A DNA stretch of 64,000 nucleotides from Paenarthrobacter sp. DKR-5 (GTDB lineage: Bacteria; Actinomycetota; Actinomycetes; Actinomycetales; Micrococcaceae): NCBI RefSeq assembly GCF_018531425.1, contig NZ_JAHBOI010000002.1:574956-638955 (forward strand), written 5' to 3'. The first letter of the stretch is position 1, and each line of letters starts with the position of its first letter. Below, piece after piece: positions 7,345-16,130 of this stretch. The notes under the pieces are model-generated. The model did no database searches, was not told the origin of the DNA, and worked only from the letters and a program-made list of their open reading frames with translations. The position numbers were made by a program, and so were the translations under genes.

Positions 7345-8709
7345 ATGACTTCCCTTCGCCGGTCAAAGCCAGCACCGAAGCCCAGCATGTCGCTGCTGGC
7401 GGTCACGTCGGCCGCTTTGCCTGCGGTAATCGTTTCGTCCCTCGCACTCGCCCAGCCGGCGGCCGCTGCGCCCGCACCCGTGAAGAAGCTCAACGGATCC
7501 CTGCCGACGGCCGTCACCTCGGCCGTGGCCTCCACGAAGCTGGCCGGCCTGATTCCGGCCTCCGAAGTGGCCGCCGCTGTTCCGGCCGGCCTGCATGCAG
7601 CGATGAAGACGGCTCCTGCCACGTACACGGTGGTGCGCGGCGACACGATCAGTGCGATCGCGGCCCGGTACGGCCTGAGCACTTCCTCCGTGCTGTCGCT
7701 GAACAAGCTCGGCCCGATGACTCCGATCTACCCCGGCCAGAAGATCAAGCTGCACGCCGGCGCCGCTGCGGCCCCGAAGGCTGCGCCGGCGGTCCGGCGG
7801 ACGGCCGGCGCAGCCGCGGTTGCCCGCTACGTGGTCAAGTCCGGCGACACGCTGAGCGCCATTGCGGCGAAACACGGCGTCGGCCTGAGCACCCTGCTCT
7901 CGCTGAACGGGCTCTCCATGCGGTCGGTGATCTACCCCGGCCAGAGCATCAAGCTTGGTGCTGCCGCTGCAGCACCGGCTGTGAAAGCGGCACCGGCCAG
8001 GGCGGCTGCGCCCGCCGTGCGGGCCTCGGGCAGCTACACCATCGTTTCCGGCGACACGCTCTCCGGTATTGCCGCACGCCACGGCGTTTCGCTCTCCTCG
8101 TTGCTCAGCGCCAACCGGCTCAGCCTCACCACCGTGATCTATCCCGGCCACAAGCTGGTCATCCCCGGCAAGGCGACGACGTCCGCCCAGGCCACGAGCA
8201 TCACTCCGCTGTCGGGCAAGGACAGGGTGCCCAGCACCTTCCTGAACTACACCTACCCGGAGGCGGTCGTTGCCAAGGCGAACGCCAACAAGGCCGCCCT
8301 GATGGCCGCACCGGTGCCGACGCAGGCCCAGATGCGCCAGATCGTCGCCGACACCGCCCGGCGCATGGGCGTGAGCCCCGCCCTGGCGCAGGCCTTCGCC
8401 CTGCAGGAATCCGGCTTCAACCAGCGGGCCGTCTCCCCTGCCAATGCCATCGGAACCATGCAGGTCATTCCCTCCTCCGGGGAATGGGCATCGCAGCTCG
8501 TCGGCCGGCACCTGAATCTGCTCAACCCGCAGGACAACGTCACCGCCGGCATCGCCATCATCCGCGCCCTGCTGGACACCAGCAGCAGCGAGAAGAACGC
8601 CATCGCCGGGTACTACCAGGGCCAGTACTCGGTGAGCAAGCACGGCATGTACGCGGACACCAAGGCGTACGTAGCCGCCATCCTGGCGAACAAGAAGCTC
8701 TTCAGCTGA
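7345..8709 (+). CDS. Secreted LysM lytic transglycosylase
   Basis: A 454-residue exported cell wall hydrolase. The signal peptide ends near residue 40 (LALAQPAAAA). Three LysM peptidoglycan-binding domains follow, each with a Y-x-V/I-x-x-GDT core: YTVVRGDTISAIA, YVVKSGDTLSAIA and YTIVSGDTLSGIA, joined by Ala/Pro linkers. The C-terminal domain is a soluble lytic transglycosylase fold with LQESGFN, catalytic Glu355, and AIGTMQVIP. It would cleave the MurNAc-GlcNAc bond. It sits between the Rv2175c-like gene and pknL, a kinase with cell-wall-sensing PASTA domains, which suggests a common role in wall remodelling. It has its own promoter and terminator. Confidence 0.92.
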   Translation: MTSLRRSKPAPKPSMSLLAVTSAALPAVIVSSLALAQPAAAAPAPVKKLNGSLPTAVTSAVASTKLAGLIPASEVAAAVPAGLHAAMKTAPATYTVVRGDTISAIAARYGLSTSSVLSLNKLGPMTPIYPGQKIKLHAGAAAAPKAAPAVRRTAGAAAVARYVVKSGDTLSAIAAKHGVGLSTLLSLNGLSMRSVIYPGQSIKLGAAAAAPAVKAAPARAAAPAVRASGSYTIVSGDTLSGIAARHGVSLSSLLSANRLSLTTVIYPGHKLVIPGKATTSAQATSITPLSGKDRVPSTFLNYTYPEAVVAKANANKAALMAAPVPTQAQMRQIVADTARRMGVSPALAQAFALQESGFNQRAVSPANAIGTMQVIPSSGEWASQLVGRHLNLLNPQDNVTAGIAIIRALLDTSSSEKNAIAGYYQGQYSVSKHGMYADTKAYVAAILANKKLFS

Positions 8710-8726
8710 CACTTCAGGACCTTCGG

Positions 8727-8770
8727 AAGGGCCCGGGTCGCATGCCTGCCGCATGTTGATTCGGGCCCTT
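8727..8770 (+). terminator. Intrinsic terminator after the LysM gene
   Basis: AAGGGCCCG at 8727-8735 pairs with CGGGCCCTT at 8762-8770 and is followed by a T-rich run (TTCGTTT). It ends 17 bases after the stop codon plus stem and directly precedes the pknL promoter. Confidence 0.7.
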
Positions 8771-8784
8771 TCGTTTGCAACATT

Positions 8785-8799
8785 TAGGATCGTAGGGTG
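8785..8799 (+). promoter_or_regulatory. -10 element and leaderless start of pknL
   Basis: TAGGAT at 8785-8790 is followed after six bases by the GTG start codon at 8797. No ribosome binding site fits in the gap, so transcription probably begins at or next to the GTG. The same arrangement (CATTTAGG-N-T, six bases, GTG) precedes the DAHP synthase gene. Confidence 0.55.
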
Positions 8800-10821
8800 C
8801 AGGAACAGCCCTTAGACCAGCTCGTTGGTACCGTCGTGGACCACCGGTACCGTGTTCTGTCGCGGCTGGCCGCCGGCGGCATGTCCACCGTGTACCTCGC
8901 GATGGACCAGCGGCTGGACCGCGAGGTGGCGCTGAAAGTGCTGCACCCGCACCTCGCCTCCGACGAAACCTTCGTCGGCCGCCTGGGCCGCGAGGCAAAG
9001 ACTGCGGCCCGGCTGTCGCATCCGCACGTCGTCGGCGTGCTGGATCAGGGCAACGACGGCTCCCTTGCCTACCTGGTGATGGAGTACATTCCCGGCCACA
9101 CCTTGCGGGACGTCATCCGCAACCGGGCACCGCTCACCCCCCGCCTCGCACTGGCCCTGATCGACCCGGTCATCGAGGGGCTCGCAGCCGCCCACGCCGC
9201 CGGGCTGGTCCACCGGGACATCAAACCGGAGAACGTTCTGATGGCCGACGACGGCCGCATCAAGATCAGCGACTTCGGTCTTGCCCGCGCCGTGACCACC
9301 AGCACCAGTACCGGCACCTTGATCGGCACCGTCGCCTATATCGCCCCGGAGCTGGTGCTCGGAAAGACTGCCGACGCGCGCAGCGACATCTATTCCGCGG
9401 GAATCGTGCTCTACGAGCTGCTCACGGGCCACCAGCCGTTTGAAGGCGACGTTCCCGTCCAGGTGGCCTACCAGCATGTGCACTCCGTAGTACCCGCGCC
9501 CTCGGTGCGCGTGCCGGGCCTGGCGGCAGACCTTGACGAGCTCGTGCAGTGGTGCACGGCGGCGGACCCGGAGGCGCGGCCGGTCGACGCCGCTGCCCTG
9601 CTGGGCGAGCTGCGCCACATCCGGACCTCGCTCAGCGACGAGGACCTCGATTTCAACGCGGCTCCTGCCACCGCCGGCCGGACCGCGCACTCCGCGACCG
9701 AGGTCGTTTCTGCCGCGCCCACCGAGGCGGTTCCGCGCAGCACGGAGTTCATCCGGCGGCCGGCACATCCCACCTCGGTGATCCCGGCCCGGCCCGGGCT
9801 TGAGCTGCCGGCAGAACCGCAGCCGGCTCCGGCCGCGGCCTCGAACCGGGACCGCAAGCGAGCCCTCCGTGAGACGGAGAAGGCGGCAGCGCGGGCCGCA
9901 GCAACTCCCGTGCACAATCTGCGGGAGGGTAAGCCGCGCCGCCGGTTCGTCATTTGGGCTGTCGCGGTGCTCGTGCTGGCCCTTCTCGCGGCGGTGGCGG
10001 GATGGTTCTTCGGGCTCGGTCCCGGGGCTGTCGCCGCCGTCCCGAACCTGCAGAACAAGACCGTGGCGGAGGCCCAGGCGACGCTCTCAGGGCTCGGGTT
10101 CACCGCAGTGACCAGGGACGTGTTCGACGACTCCATCGGCCAGGGAAGGGTTGTCGGCAGTGACCCGGCTGCCCGGACCCGCATCCGCAAGTTCGAGCCC
10201 GTGACACTGCTCGTGTCCAAAGGACCCCAGCTGTTCGGCGTCCCCTCGCTCACCGGTGGCACCCTCGACCAGGCGAAGACGGCCTTGAACAAGGGCGCAA
10301 TGGCCCTGGGCAAGGTGACCGAGCAGTTCAACGAGGACGTCGCCGCCGGCACGGTGACGGCGCAGTCACCGGCACCGCAGACCCAGGTGCGCGCCGGGAC
10401 ACCGGTGTCGATGACCGTTTCGAAGGGGCCCAGGCCCATCCCGGTGCCGTCCGTCGTCGGCCAGGACCAGGACTCCGCCGCCAACGCACTGACCGGTCTG
10501 GGGCTGAAGGTTTCGGTCGCCCCGGAGAGGGTCTTCGACCGGAAGGTTCCGGAAGGGTCGGTGGCCGCGCAAAGCCCCGACGGCGGGAACCTGACGCGCG
10601 GCGGGACGGTTATGCTGACGATCTCCAAGGGTCCGCGGATGGTCCACGTGCCGGACGTGTTCCGCAGGTCCGAAAAGGAGGCGACGGCCATCCTGCGGGA
10701 CGCCGGCTTCGACGTCAAGGTCAGCTACGCCTTCGGCACCTCGGTGCTCGGCATCGTTGCCGGCCAGGACAAGACCGGCAACGCGCCGGAAGGATCCACT
10801 GTCACCATCACGGTGACGTAG
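8797..10821 (+). CDS. pknL: PASTA-domain Ser/Thr protein kinase (PknL-like)
   Basis: A 674-residue membrane kinase. The cytoplasmic kinase domain (about 15-285) has the glycine-rich loop LAAGGMSTVYLA, Lys47 in VALKVL, HRDIKPEN (139-146) and DFG at 159, so it should be active. A charged linker leads to one membrane segment at about 384-405 and four extracellular PASTA repeats (about 410-674), each ending VSKGP or similar. PASTA domains bind muropeptides or lipid II. Assignment as PknL rather than PknB rests on the neighbours (Rv2175c-like gene, class II aroG); M. tuberculosis PknL lacks PASTA repeats while corynebacterial PknL has them. The start appears leaderless. Confidence 0.9.
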   Translation: MQEQPLDQLVGTVVDHRYRVLSRLAAGGMSTVYLAMDQRLDREVALKVLHPHLASDETFVGRLGREAKTAARLSHPHVVGVLDQGNDGSLAYLVMEYIPGHTLRDVIRNRAPLTPRLALALIDPVIEGLAAAHAAGLVHRDIKPENVLMADDGRIKISDFGLARAVTTSTSTGTLIGTVAYIAPELVLGKTADARSDIYSAGIVLYELLTGHQPFEGDVPVQVAYQHVHSVVPAPSVRVPGLAADLDELVQWCTAADPEARPVDAAALLGELRHIRTSLSDEDLDFNAAPATAGRTAHSATEVVSAAPTEAVPRSTEFIRRPAHPTSVIPARPGLELPAEPQPAPAAASNRDRKRALRETEKAAARAAATPVHNLREGKPRRRFVIWAVAVLVLALLAAVAGWFFGLGPGAVAAVPNLQNKTVAEAQATLSGLGFTAVTRDVFDDSIGQGRVVGSDPAARTRIRKFEPVTLLVSKGPQLFGVPSLTGGTLDQAKTALNKGAMALGKVTEQFNEDVAAGTVTAQSPAPQTQVRAGTPVSMTVSKGPRPIPVPSVVGQDQDSAANALTGLGLKVSVAPERVFDRKVPEGSVAAQSPDGGNLTRGGTVMLTISKGPRMVHVPDVFRRSEKEATAILRDAGFDVKVSYAFGTSVLGIVAGQDKTGNAPEGSTVTITVT

Positions 10822-10846
10822 CGGACCCTCCTCGCGTCGGGCGGCG

Positions 10847-12250
10847 TCAGCGCTTGGACAGCGCTCCGGCCACCAGGAAGGCCATTTCGAGGGACTGCAT
10901 GTGGTTCAGCCGCGGGTCACACACCGACTCATAGCCGGTGAGGAAGGCATCCTGGTCGATCGGGTCCGCGCCGCCCAGGCATTCAGCGACGTCGTCCCCG
11001 GTCATTTCCACGTGCATGCCGCCGGGTACCGTCCCGAGCGCATGGTGCACCTCGAAGAAGCCGCGGACCTCGTCCATGACGTCGTCGAAATTGCGCGTCT
11101 TGTAGCCGTTGGGCGAGGTCACGGTGTTTCCGTGCATCGGGTCGGTGACCCACAGCACGCGGGCGCCGGATTCCGTCACCTTCTCCACGAGCGCCGGCAG
11201 CTTCTCCCTGATGTTTCCCGCACCCATGCGGGTGATGAACGTCAGGCGGCCGGGCTCCCGGTTGGGGTCCAGCTTCTCGATCAGCCGCAGCGCATCATCG
11301 CCGGTGGTCGTCGGACCCAGCTTCACACCGATCGGATTGCGCACCCGGGAGAGATAGTCCACGTGTGCGCCGTCGAGGTCGCGCGTCCGCTCGCCGATCC
11401 AGAGGAAATGCGCCGACGTGTCGTAGGGCAGCCCGGTGCGCGAGTCGATGCGGGTCAGGGCACGCTCGTAGTCGAGCAGCAACGCCTCATGGCTGGCGAA
11501 GAACTCCACCCGCTTGAGCGCTTCGAAATCGGAACCGCACGCGTCCATGAACTTGATGGCCCGGTCGATCTCCCGGGCCAGGGACTCGTAGCGCGCGTGC
11601 GCCGGGTTCTCGGTGAACCCCTTGTTCCACATGTGCACCAGCCGCAGGTCGGCGAAACCGCCCTGCGTGAAGGCGCGGATCAGGTTCAGCGTCGACGCCG
11701 ACGTATGGTAGGCCCGGACCAGCCGCGACGCGTCGTGCGCCCGGGATTCGGGGGTGAAGTCGTAGCCGTTGACCATGTCGCCGCGGTAGGCGGGAAGGGT
11801 CACGCCGTTGCGGGTTTCGTCGTTGGAAGAGCGCGGCTTGGCGAACTGGCCCGCCATGCGGCCCATCTTGATCACCGGCAGCGACGCTCCGTAGGTCAGG
11901 ACCACGGCCATCTGCAGGATGGTGCGGACGCGGGCACTGATCTTGTCCGCGGTGGCGCCGTCGAACGTTTCGGCGCAGTCACCGCCCTGCAGCAGGAAGG
12001 CCCTGCCTTCGGCGGCGGCGGCGAGGCGTTCGCGCAGCACGTCGACCTCGCCGGCGAAGACGAGCGGGGGAAGCGAGGAAAGCTCCTTGACGGCGGCGCG
12101 GTGCGCGCCGGCGTCCTGCCAGGTGGGCTGCTGCGAAATCGGCAGCTCGCGCCAGGCATCCAGGCCGGGATAGTCGGCGGCGCCGTGCTGGATCGAGCCG
12201 GCGAAGCCGGTGCCGGACGTGGACGCATGGGCGATGTAGGGCTCAGTCAC
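10847..12250 (-). CDS. aroG: Class II DAHP synthase
   Basis: A 467-residue 3-deoxy-D-arabino-heptulosonate 7-phosphate synthase, the first step of the shikimate pathway, condensing PEP and erythrose 4-phosphate. Class II (plant-like) hallmarks are seen: FLLQGGDCAETF with the metal Cys, KMGRMAGQFAKPRS, FLWIGERTRDLDGAHVDYL and WVTDPMHGNT. The GTG at 12250 is preceded six bases upstream by a -10-like element and has no ribosome binding site, so it looks leaderless. It faces pknL tail to tail with a 25-base gap, as in Mycobacterium where the homologue is Rv2178c. Confidence 0.95.
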   Translation of the reverse strand: MTEPYIAHASTSGTGFAGSIQHGAADYPGLDAWRELPISQQPTWQDAGAHRAAVKELSSLPPLVFAGEVDVLRERLAAAAEGRAFLLQGGDCAETFDGATADKISARVRTILQMAVVLTYGASLPVIKMGRMAGQFAKPRSSNDETRNGVTLPAYRGDMVNGYDFTPESRAHDASRLVRAYHTSASTLNLIRAFTQGGFADLRLVHMWNKGFTENPAHARYESLAREIDRAIKFMDACGSDFEALKRVEFFASHEALLLDYERALTRIDSRTGLPYDTSAHFLWIGERTRDLDGAHVDYLSRVRNPIGVKLGPTTTGDDALRLIEKLDPNREPGRLTFITRMGAGNIREKLPALVEKVTESGARVLWVTDPMHGNTVTSPNGYKTRNFDDVMDEVRGFFEVHHALGTVPGGMHVEMTGDDVAECLGGADPIDQDAFLTGYESVCDPRLNHMQSLEMAFLVAGALSKR

Positions 12251-12266
12251 CTAATAAGCCTAAATG
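12248..12266 (-). promoter_or_regulatory. -10 element and leaderless start of aroG
   Basis: Read on the minus strand, CATTTAGGCT is followed by TATTAG and then the GTG start codon. TAGGCT lies at 12257-12262. The design matches the pknL start almost base for base. Confidence 0.5.
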
Positions 12267-12360
12267 GTCCGGCAGCTTCCCGTTTCCTGCGCCCGTCATC
12301 AGGCGCAGGCTCTTTGTCACACAGGGCGTTGCCGCACCGGACGCGCCGCCCCTGGCCTGG

Positions 12361-13308
12361 CTAGACGGCGGCGCTGCCGCTGCCGCTGTCGCTGCCGGCG
12401 GCCTGTTCGCCGTCGCCGGCAGCCGCGGACGCCGGGGGTTGGCTGCGCGTGTGGCCAGGCTCGTGCTTCCGGGCGTTGATCACGGTCACGGTCCCGGGCT
12501 TCTTGTCCACGGACCCGGGCCTCTTGTCCGCGCTTCCGGGCCTCTTGTCCTGCGCAGCGCGGTCCCCCGCGCCGTCGCCCAGCCGGACCGCTGACTTGCG
12601 GCCGTCTTCGGCTGCCTTCGCACTCTTGCGGGCCGCCAGCCGTTCCTTGATGGTGCTGGCGTAGAGGTCCACGTATTCCTGCCCGGACAGGCGCATGAGT
12701 TCGTACATGATCTCGTCAGTGACCGAGCGCTGGACGAAGCGGTCCTCCTCCAGGCCCTTGTACCGGGAGAAGTCGATCGGCTCGCCGAAAATGATGCCGA
12801 TCCGCCGGATGTTGGGCATCCGCTTTCCGATTGGCTGCACCTTGTCCGTGCCGATCATGGCAACCGGAATCACCGGCACACCGCTGCTGAGCACGAGTTT
12901 GGCGACGCCGGTCTTGCCGCGGTAAAGGCGTCCGTCAGGACTGCGGGTCCCCTCCGGGTAAATCCCCAGCAAGCCGCCGTTCTTGAGCACTTCCAGTCCC
13001 AGACCGAGCGACGTGGCGGATGCGGCTCCCCCGGAGCGGTCCATCGGCAGCTGGTTGGTGAGGCGGAAGAATGCGGCCGTCAGCCGGCCCTTGAGGCCCT
13101 TGCCGGTGAAGTATTCAGACTTGGCAAGAAACACCACGGGGCGCGAAACCATCAGCGGCATGAAGATGGAATCGGAAAAGGACAAATGATTGCTGGCAAG
13201 CACCGCGGGCCCGTCGACAGGCACGTTGTCCAGCCCCTTCACCCAGGGACGGAACAGCAGTTTGATAAGCGGACCCAGGAAGATCCGCTTCATCACCCAA
13301 TAGAACAC
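12361..13308 (-). CDS. 1-acyl-sn-glycerol-3-phosphate acyltransferase (PlsC family)
   Basis: A 315-residue membrane-associated acyltransferase of phospholipid synthesis. The catalytic NHLSFSD (NHx4D), the substrate-binding EGTRSPDG and VIPVAMIGTD are in canonical order. The last 90 residues form a low-complexity tail with DKRPGS-like units repeated three times and a Gly/Ser end, unlike the compact family core. The start is a GTG at 13308 with GAGGTAGAGAG ahead; an internal ATG at 13293 is an alternative. It diverges from the hydrolase gene. In Mycobacterium Rv2182c holds the same place. Confidence 0.9.
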   Translation of the reverse strand: MFYWVMKRIFLGPLIKLLFRPWVKGLDNVPVDGPAVLASNHLSFSDSIFMPLMVSRPVVFLAKSEYFTGKGLKGRLTAAFFRLTNQLPMDRSGGAASATSLGLGLEVLKNGGLLGIYPEGTRSPDGRLYRGKTGVAKLVLSSGVPVIPVAMIGTDKVQPIGKRMPNIRRIGIIFGEPIDFSRYKGLEEDRFVQRSVTDEIMYELMRLSGQEYVDLYASTIKERLAARKSAKAAEDGRKSAVRLGDGAGDRAAQDKRPGSADKRPGSVDKKPGTVTVINARKHEPGHTRSQPPASAAAGDGEQAAGSDSGSGSAAV

Positions 13309-13390
13309 GCTCTCTACCTCGTCCCCGTCCGGCGCTTCACTGCAACCCTACTCTAGTGAGAATTCAGGGGAATAGTGACACGATAGGGAC

Positions 13391-14176
13391 ATGACAGAGT
13401 CGGCGGGGCCGGTGCCTTTTTCCAGTGACGGACACGGCAGCAACGCCCGGATCGGTGTGGCCCTCAGCCACGGATTCACCGGCTCCACGGTGAGCATGCT
13501 TCCCTGGGCCCACTATCTGGCCGAACGCGGATTCGCGGTGCGGCTGCCCCTGCTGCCCGGCCACGGCACCCGCTGGGAGGACTTGGCCAAGACCCGCTGG
13601 GAGCAGTGGTACGACGCTTTCGAAACCGAATATCTCGAGCTCGCCGGCCGGACCGAGGTGGTGTTCGCTGCCGGACTTTCCATGGGCGGCACGCTGGCAC
13701 TGCGGCTCGCCGAACACCACCCCACCGCCGGCCTTGCCCTGGTCAACCCGGCACTGACCTTCAGCGACCGCCGGGCTCCGCTGGCCGGGCTGCTGAAGTA
13801 CTTCCTGAAGTCCACCCCGGCCATCGGGGATGACATCCTCAAGGAGGGCGTCACCGAAGGGGCGTACCCCTTCACCCCCGTGGCCGGAGTGCACCAGCTG
13901 CGCCGGCTGTTCCTGGACACCGGGCGCAACCTTTCCCGGATCGCGGCGCCCACCATGCTGTTCCGCTCCACGGTGGACAATGTCGTGCCGGAGAGCAGCG
14001 TGGACCTGATCCGCGAGCGCATCGGCAGCCGCGAGTTCGAGGTGGTGCCGCTGCCGAACAGCCGTCATGTGGCCACCTTGGACAATGACGCCGAACTCAT
14101 TTTCGAACGCTCCGCCCGCTTCTTCCTCGAGACCGCCGAGCGGTCCACCGGAACCGGCAGGACCCGTGCCTCATGA
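13391..14176 (+). CDS. Alpha/beta hydrolase (carboxylesterase / monoacylglycerol lipase type)
   Basis: A 261-residue cytoplasmic hydrolase. Visible features are the oxyanion motif LSHGFTGS, PLLPGHGTRWEDL, the nucleophile elbow GLSMGG, a late Asp in STVDNVVP and the catalytic His in NSRHVATLD. This pattern is that of bacterial carboxylesterase Est30 and monoacylglycerol lipases. The substrate is not known; the neighbouring acyltransferase suggests lipid turnover. Its stop overlaps the next start (ATGA). Confidence 0.88.
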   Translation: MTESAGPVPFSSDGHGSNARIGVALSHGFTGSTVSMLPWAHYLAERGFAVRLPLLPGHGTRWEDLAKTRWEQWYDAFETEYLELAGRTEVVFAAGLSMGGTLALRLAEHHPTAGLALVNPALTFSDRRAPLAGLLKYFLKSTPAIGDDILKEGVTEGAYPFTPVAGVHQLRRLFLDTGRNLSRIAAPTMLFRSTVDNVVPESSVDLIRERIGSREFEVVPLPNSRHVATLDNDAELIFERSARFFLETAERSTGTGRTRAS

Positions 14177-14724
14177 ACCGCCCGGAGCATGGCCCCCACG
14201 ACCAGGGCGCGAACAACGACGACGAGGCGGTCTGGCTGGACCTCGTTGCCCGGCTGGAGCAGACCTCCAGCGACGACCTCGAACCGGGCAACAGGCCGTG
14301 GGACCTTGACGGGGAGGCGGTCGTCTTTGACGAATTCGACCCCCTCGGCCTCGCCGGAGCAGGACCGGCCCGGCCGGAGGCCGGCGGGACGCCGGATGGA
14401 CCGGCCCGGCAGTTCACGTCCGGCTCGCCGGACGGAGACGCCGTCAGCGACCACGCGGAAACCGGCGACGAAGGCGACGACGGCGACGAGGGTTTCGTTC
14501 CCGAGGAACCACCGTCGCTGGCGGACGCGGACCCGCTGACAGTACTCGCCTGGACCGGGGCCGTCGGCGGACCGGTATCGCTGCTGCTGGCAGCCATTTT
14601 CTGGCGTTCGGCTCCCCTGCTCGCCATTCTCGGGATCATCGCCGCCTTCATCGCTTCCGTCGTCTTCCTCGTCTTCAGGCTTCCGACGGACCGCGACAGC
14701 GACGACGACGGCGCGGTCCTCTAG
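14173..14724 (+). CDS. Acidic small membrane protein, unknown function
   Basis: A 183-residue protein translationally coupled to the hydrolase by an ATGA overlap. The N-terminal two thirds are hydrophilic and very acidic (ETGDEGDDGDEGFVPEEP). Two membrane helices follow at about residues 125-143 and 147-168, ending in an acidic tail. No enzymatic motif is visible and I do not recognise a named family. Similar short acidic two-helix proteins are common downstream of this hydrolase in related actinobacteria, from memory only. The coupling suggests a partner or membrane anchor for the hydrolase, an inference. Confidence 0.7.
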   Translation: MNRPEHGPHDQGANNDDEAVWLDLVARLEQTSSDDLEPGNRPWDLDGEAVVFDEFDPLGLAGAGPARPEAGGTPDGPARQFTSGSPDGDAVSDHAETGDEGDDGDEGFVPEEPPSLADADPLTVLAWTGAVGGPVSLLLAAIFWRSAPLLAILGIIAAFIASVVFLVFRLPTDRDSDDDGAVL

Positions 14725-14757
14725 CCGCTCTTCACAGCACCTGCTCCCCTTCTGCGC

Positions 14758-14809
14758 TTGCACAAGTAGCACGCGCGTGCAACTATTTATGGAGCGCGTG
14801 CAACTATTT
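14758..14809 (+). promoter_or_regulatory. Candidate operator of the MFS/MarR unit
   Basis: A 16-base direct repeat, GCGCGTGCAACTATTT, occurs at 14773-14788 and 14794-14809, 21 bases apart (two helical turns). The first copy overlaps a perfect 12-base palindrome GCACGCGCGTGC at 14769-14780. TTGCAC at 14758-14763 mirrors GTGCAA. This is a plausible site for the MarR regulator encoded downstream. Confidence 0.55.
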
Positions 14810-14900
14810 CGCACGCCGGGCACCTTTCCCGGCGCAGGGGCGCACCCCCGCCCCTGCACCGGGGACGCGCCGCACCAACATCCCCAATCCAAAAGGAGCC

Positions 14901-16130
14901 ATGGGCATGCCCATCGCACTGTTCGCCCTTGCCCTCGGCGGATTCGGCATCGGACTGACCGAATTCGTCATCATGGGCCTTCTGCCCGAAGTCGCCCGCG
15001 ATTTCGGCGTCAGCGAGGCCACCGCCGGATACCTCATCTCCGGTTATGCCCTCAGTGTCGCCGTCGGCGCTGTCCTGATCACCGCTGCCGTCACGCGGTT
15101 GAACCGGAAGAAGGTCCTGCTGGGACTGATGGTGCTCTTCATCGCGGGCAACCTTGTCTCCGCCGTCGCCGCCACCTACCCCCTCATGCTGGCCGGACGA
15201 ATCATCGCCGCACTGTGCCATGGCGCGTTCTTCGGCATTGGCGCGGTGGTGGCCGCGGACCTCGTCGCGCCGACCCGGCGCGCAGGGGCGATCGCCTTGA
15301 TGTTCGCAGGCCTCACCAGCGCCAACGTGCTCGGCGTCCCGATCGGCACGCTGCTGGGCCAGAACCTGGGCTGGCGCTCGACCTTCTGGGCCATCACTGC
15401 CATCGGGGTGGTCGCCTTCGCCGGCATCGCACTGCTCGTGCCCTCAACGCCGGGTTCCTCGGCCGCCGGGAGCCTGCGCTCGGAAGTGCGTGCGTTCCGC
15501 CGGCCGCAGGTCTGGCTCTCGATCGCCGTGACCGTGCTCGGCTACGGCGGCATGTTCGGCGGCTTCACCTACATCGCCTTCACGCTCACCGAAGTCAGCG
15601 GATTCGCCGCCTCGACCGTCCCATGGCTGCTGGTGGTGTTCGGCGCGGGGCTCTTCGTCGGCAATTTCGCCGGCGGCCGGGCGGCCGACCGCAATCTGCC
15701 GCTGACGCTGACGGTCCTGCTCGTCGGGCTCGCCGCCGTCCTCGTGGTGTTCGCCATCACAGCCGGCAACCAGGCCGCCGTCATTGCCTGCCTGTTCCTG
15801 ATGGGTTCCTTCGGCTTCGCCACCGTGCCGGGACTGCAGATGAGGATTCTGCACTACGCCTCGGAAGCCCCCACCCTGGCCTCGGGCGCCAACATCGCGG
15901 CCTTCAACGTGGGGAACGCCCTCGGGGCGTGGGTCGGCGGCCTGGGCATCGCCGCCGGGCTCGGCTTCACCTCCCCGCTCTGGGCCGGCGCCGCCGTGAC
16001 GGTTGCAGGGCTGCTGGTGCTGCTGGGCGCGACGGCAGCCGAGCGCCGGAGCCTGCGCTCCGCCGCGCTGCCGGAACCCGAAGCCCTCCCGGCGGAGGCA
16101 GCGGACCGCGAGGCTGCACGGGCAGGCTGA
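14901..16130 (+). CDS. MFS transporter (drug/arabinose efflux type)
   Basis: A 409-residue, 12-helix major facilitator of the AraJ/Bcr-like group. The first helix reads FALALGGFGIGLTEFVIMGL, with the E-F motif typical of this efflux branch, and RLNRKKVLLGLM is the cytoplasmic loop 2-3 signature. The substrate cannot be deduced. AAAAGGAG is only two bases from the ATG at 14901 but eight from an ATG at 14907, so the true start may be the second. A MarR gene follows on the same strand, and a repeat-type operator lies upstream, a usual arrangement for inducible efflux. The stop codon lies inside a 13-base tandem repeat. Confidence 0.87.
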   Translation: MGMPIALFALALGGFGIGLTEFVIMGLLPEVARDFGVSEATAGYLISGYALSVAVGAVLITAAVTRLNRKKVLLGLMVLFIAGNLVSAVAATYPLMLAGRIIAALCHGAFFGIGAVVAADLVAPTRRAGAIALMFAGLTSANVLGVPIGTLLGQNLGWRSTFWAITAIGVVAFAGIALLVPSTPGSSAAGSLRSEVRAFRRPQVWLSIAVTVLGYGGMFGGFTYIAFTLTEVSGFAASTVPWLLVVFGAGLFVGNFAGGRAADRNLPLTLTVLLVGLAAVLVVFAITAGNQAAVIACLFLMGSFGFATVPGLQMRILHYASEAPTLASGANIAAFNVGNALGAWVGGLGIAAGLGFTSPLWAGAAVTVAGLLVLLGATAAERRSLRSAALPEPEALPAEAADREAARAG

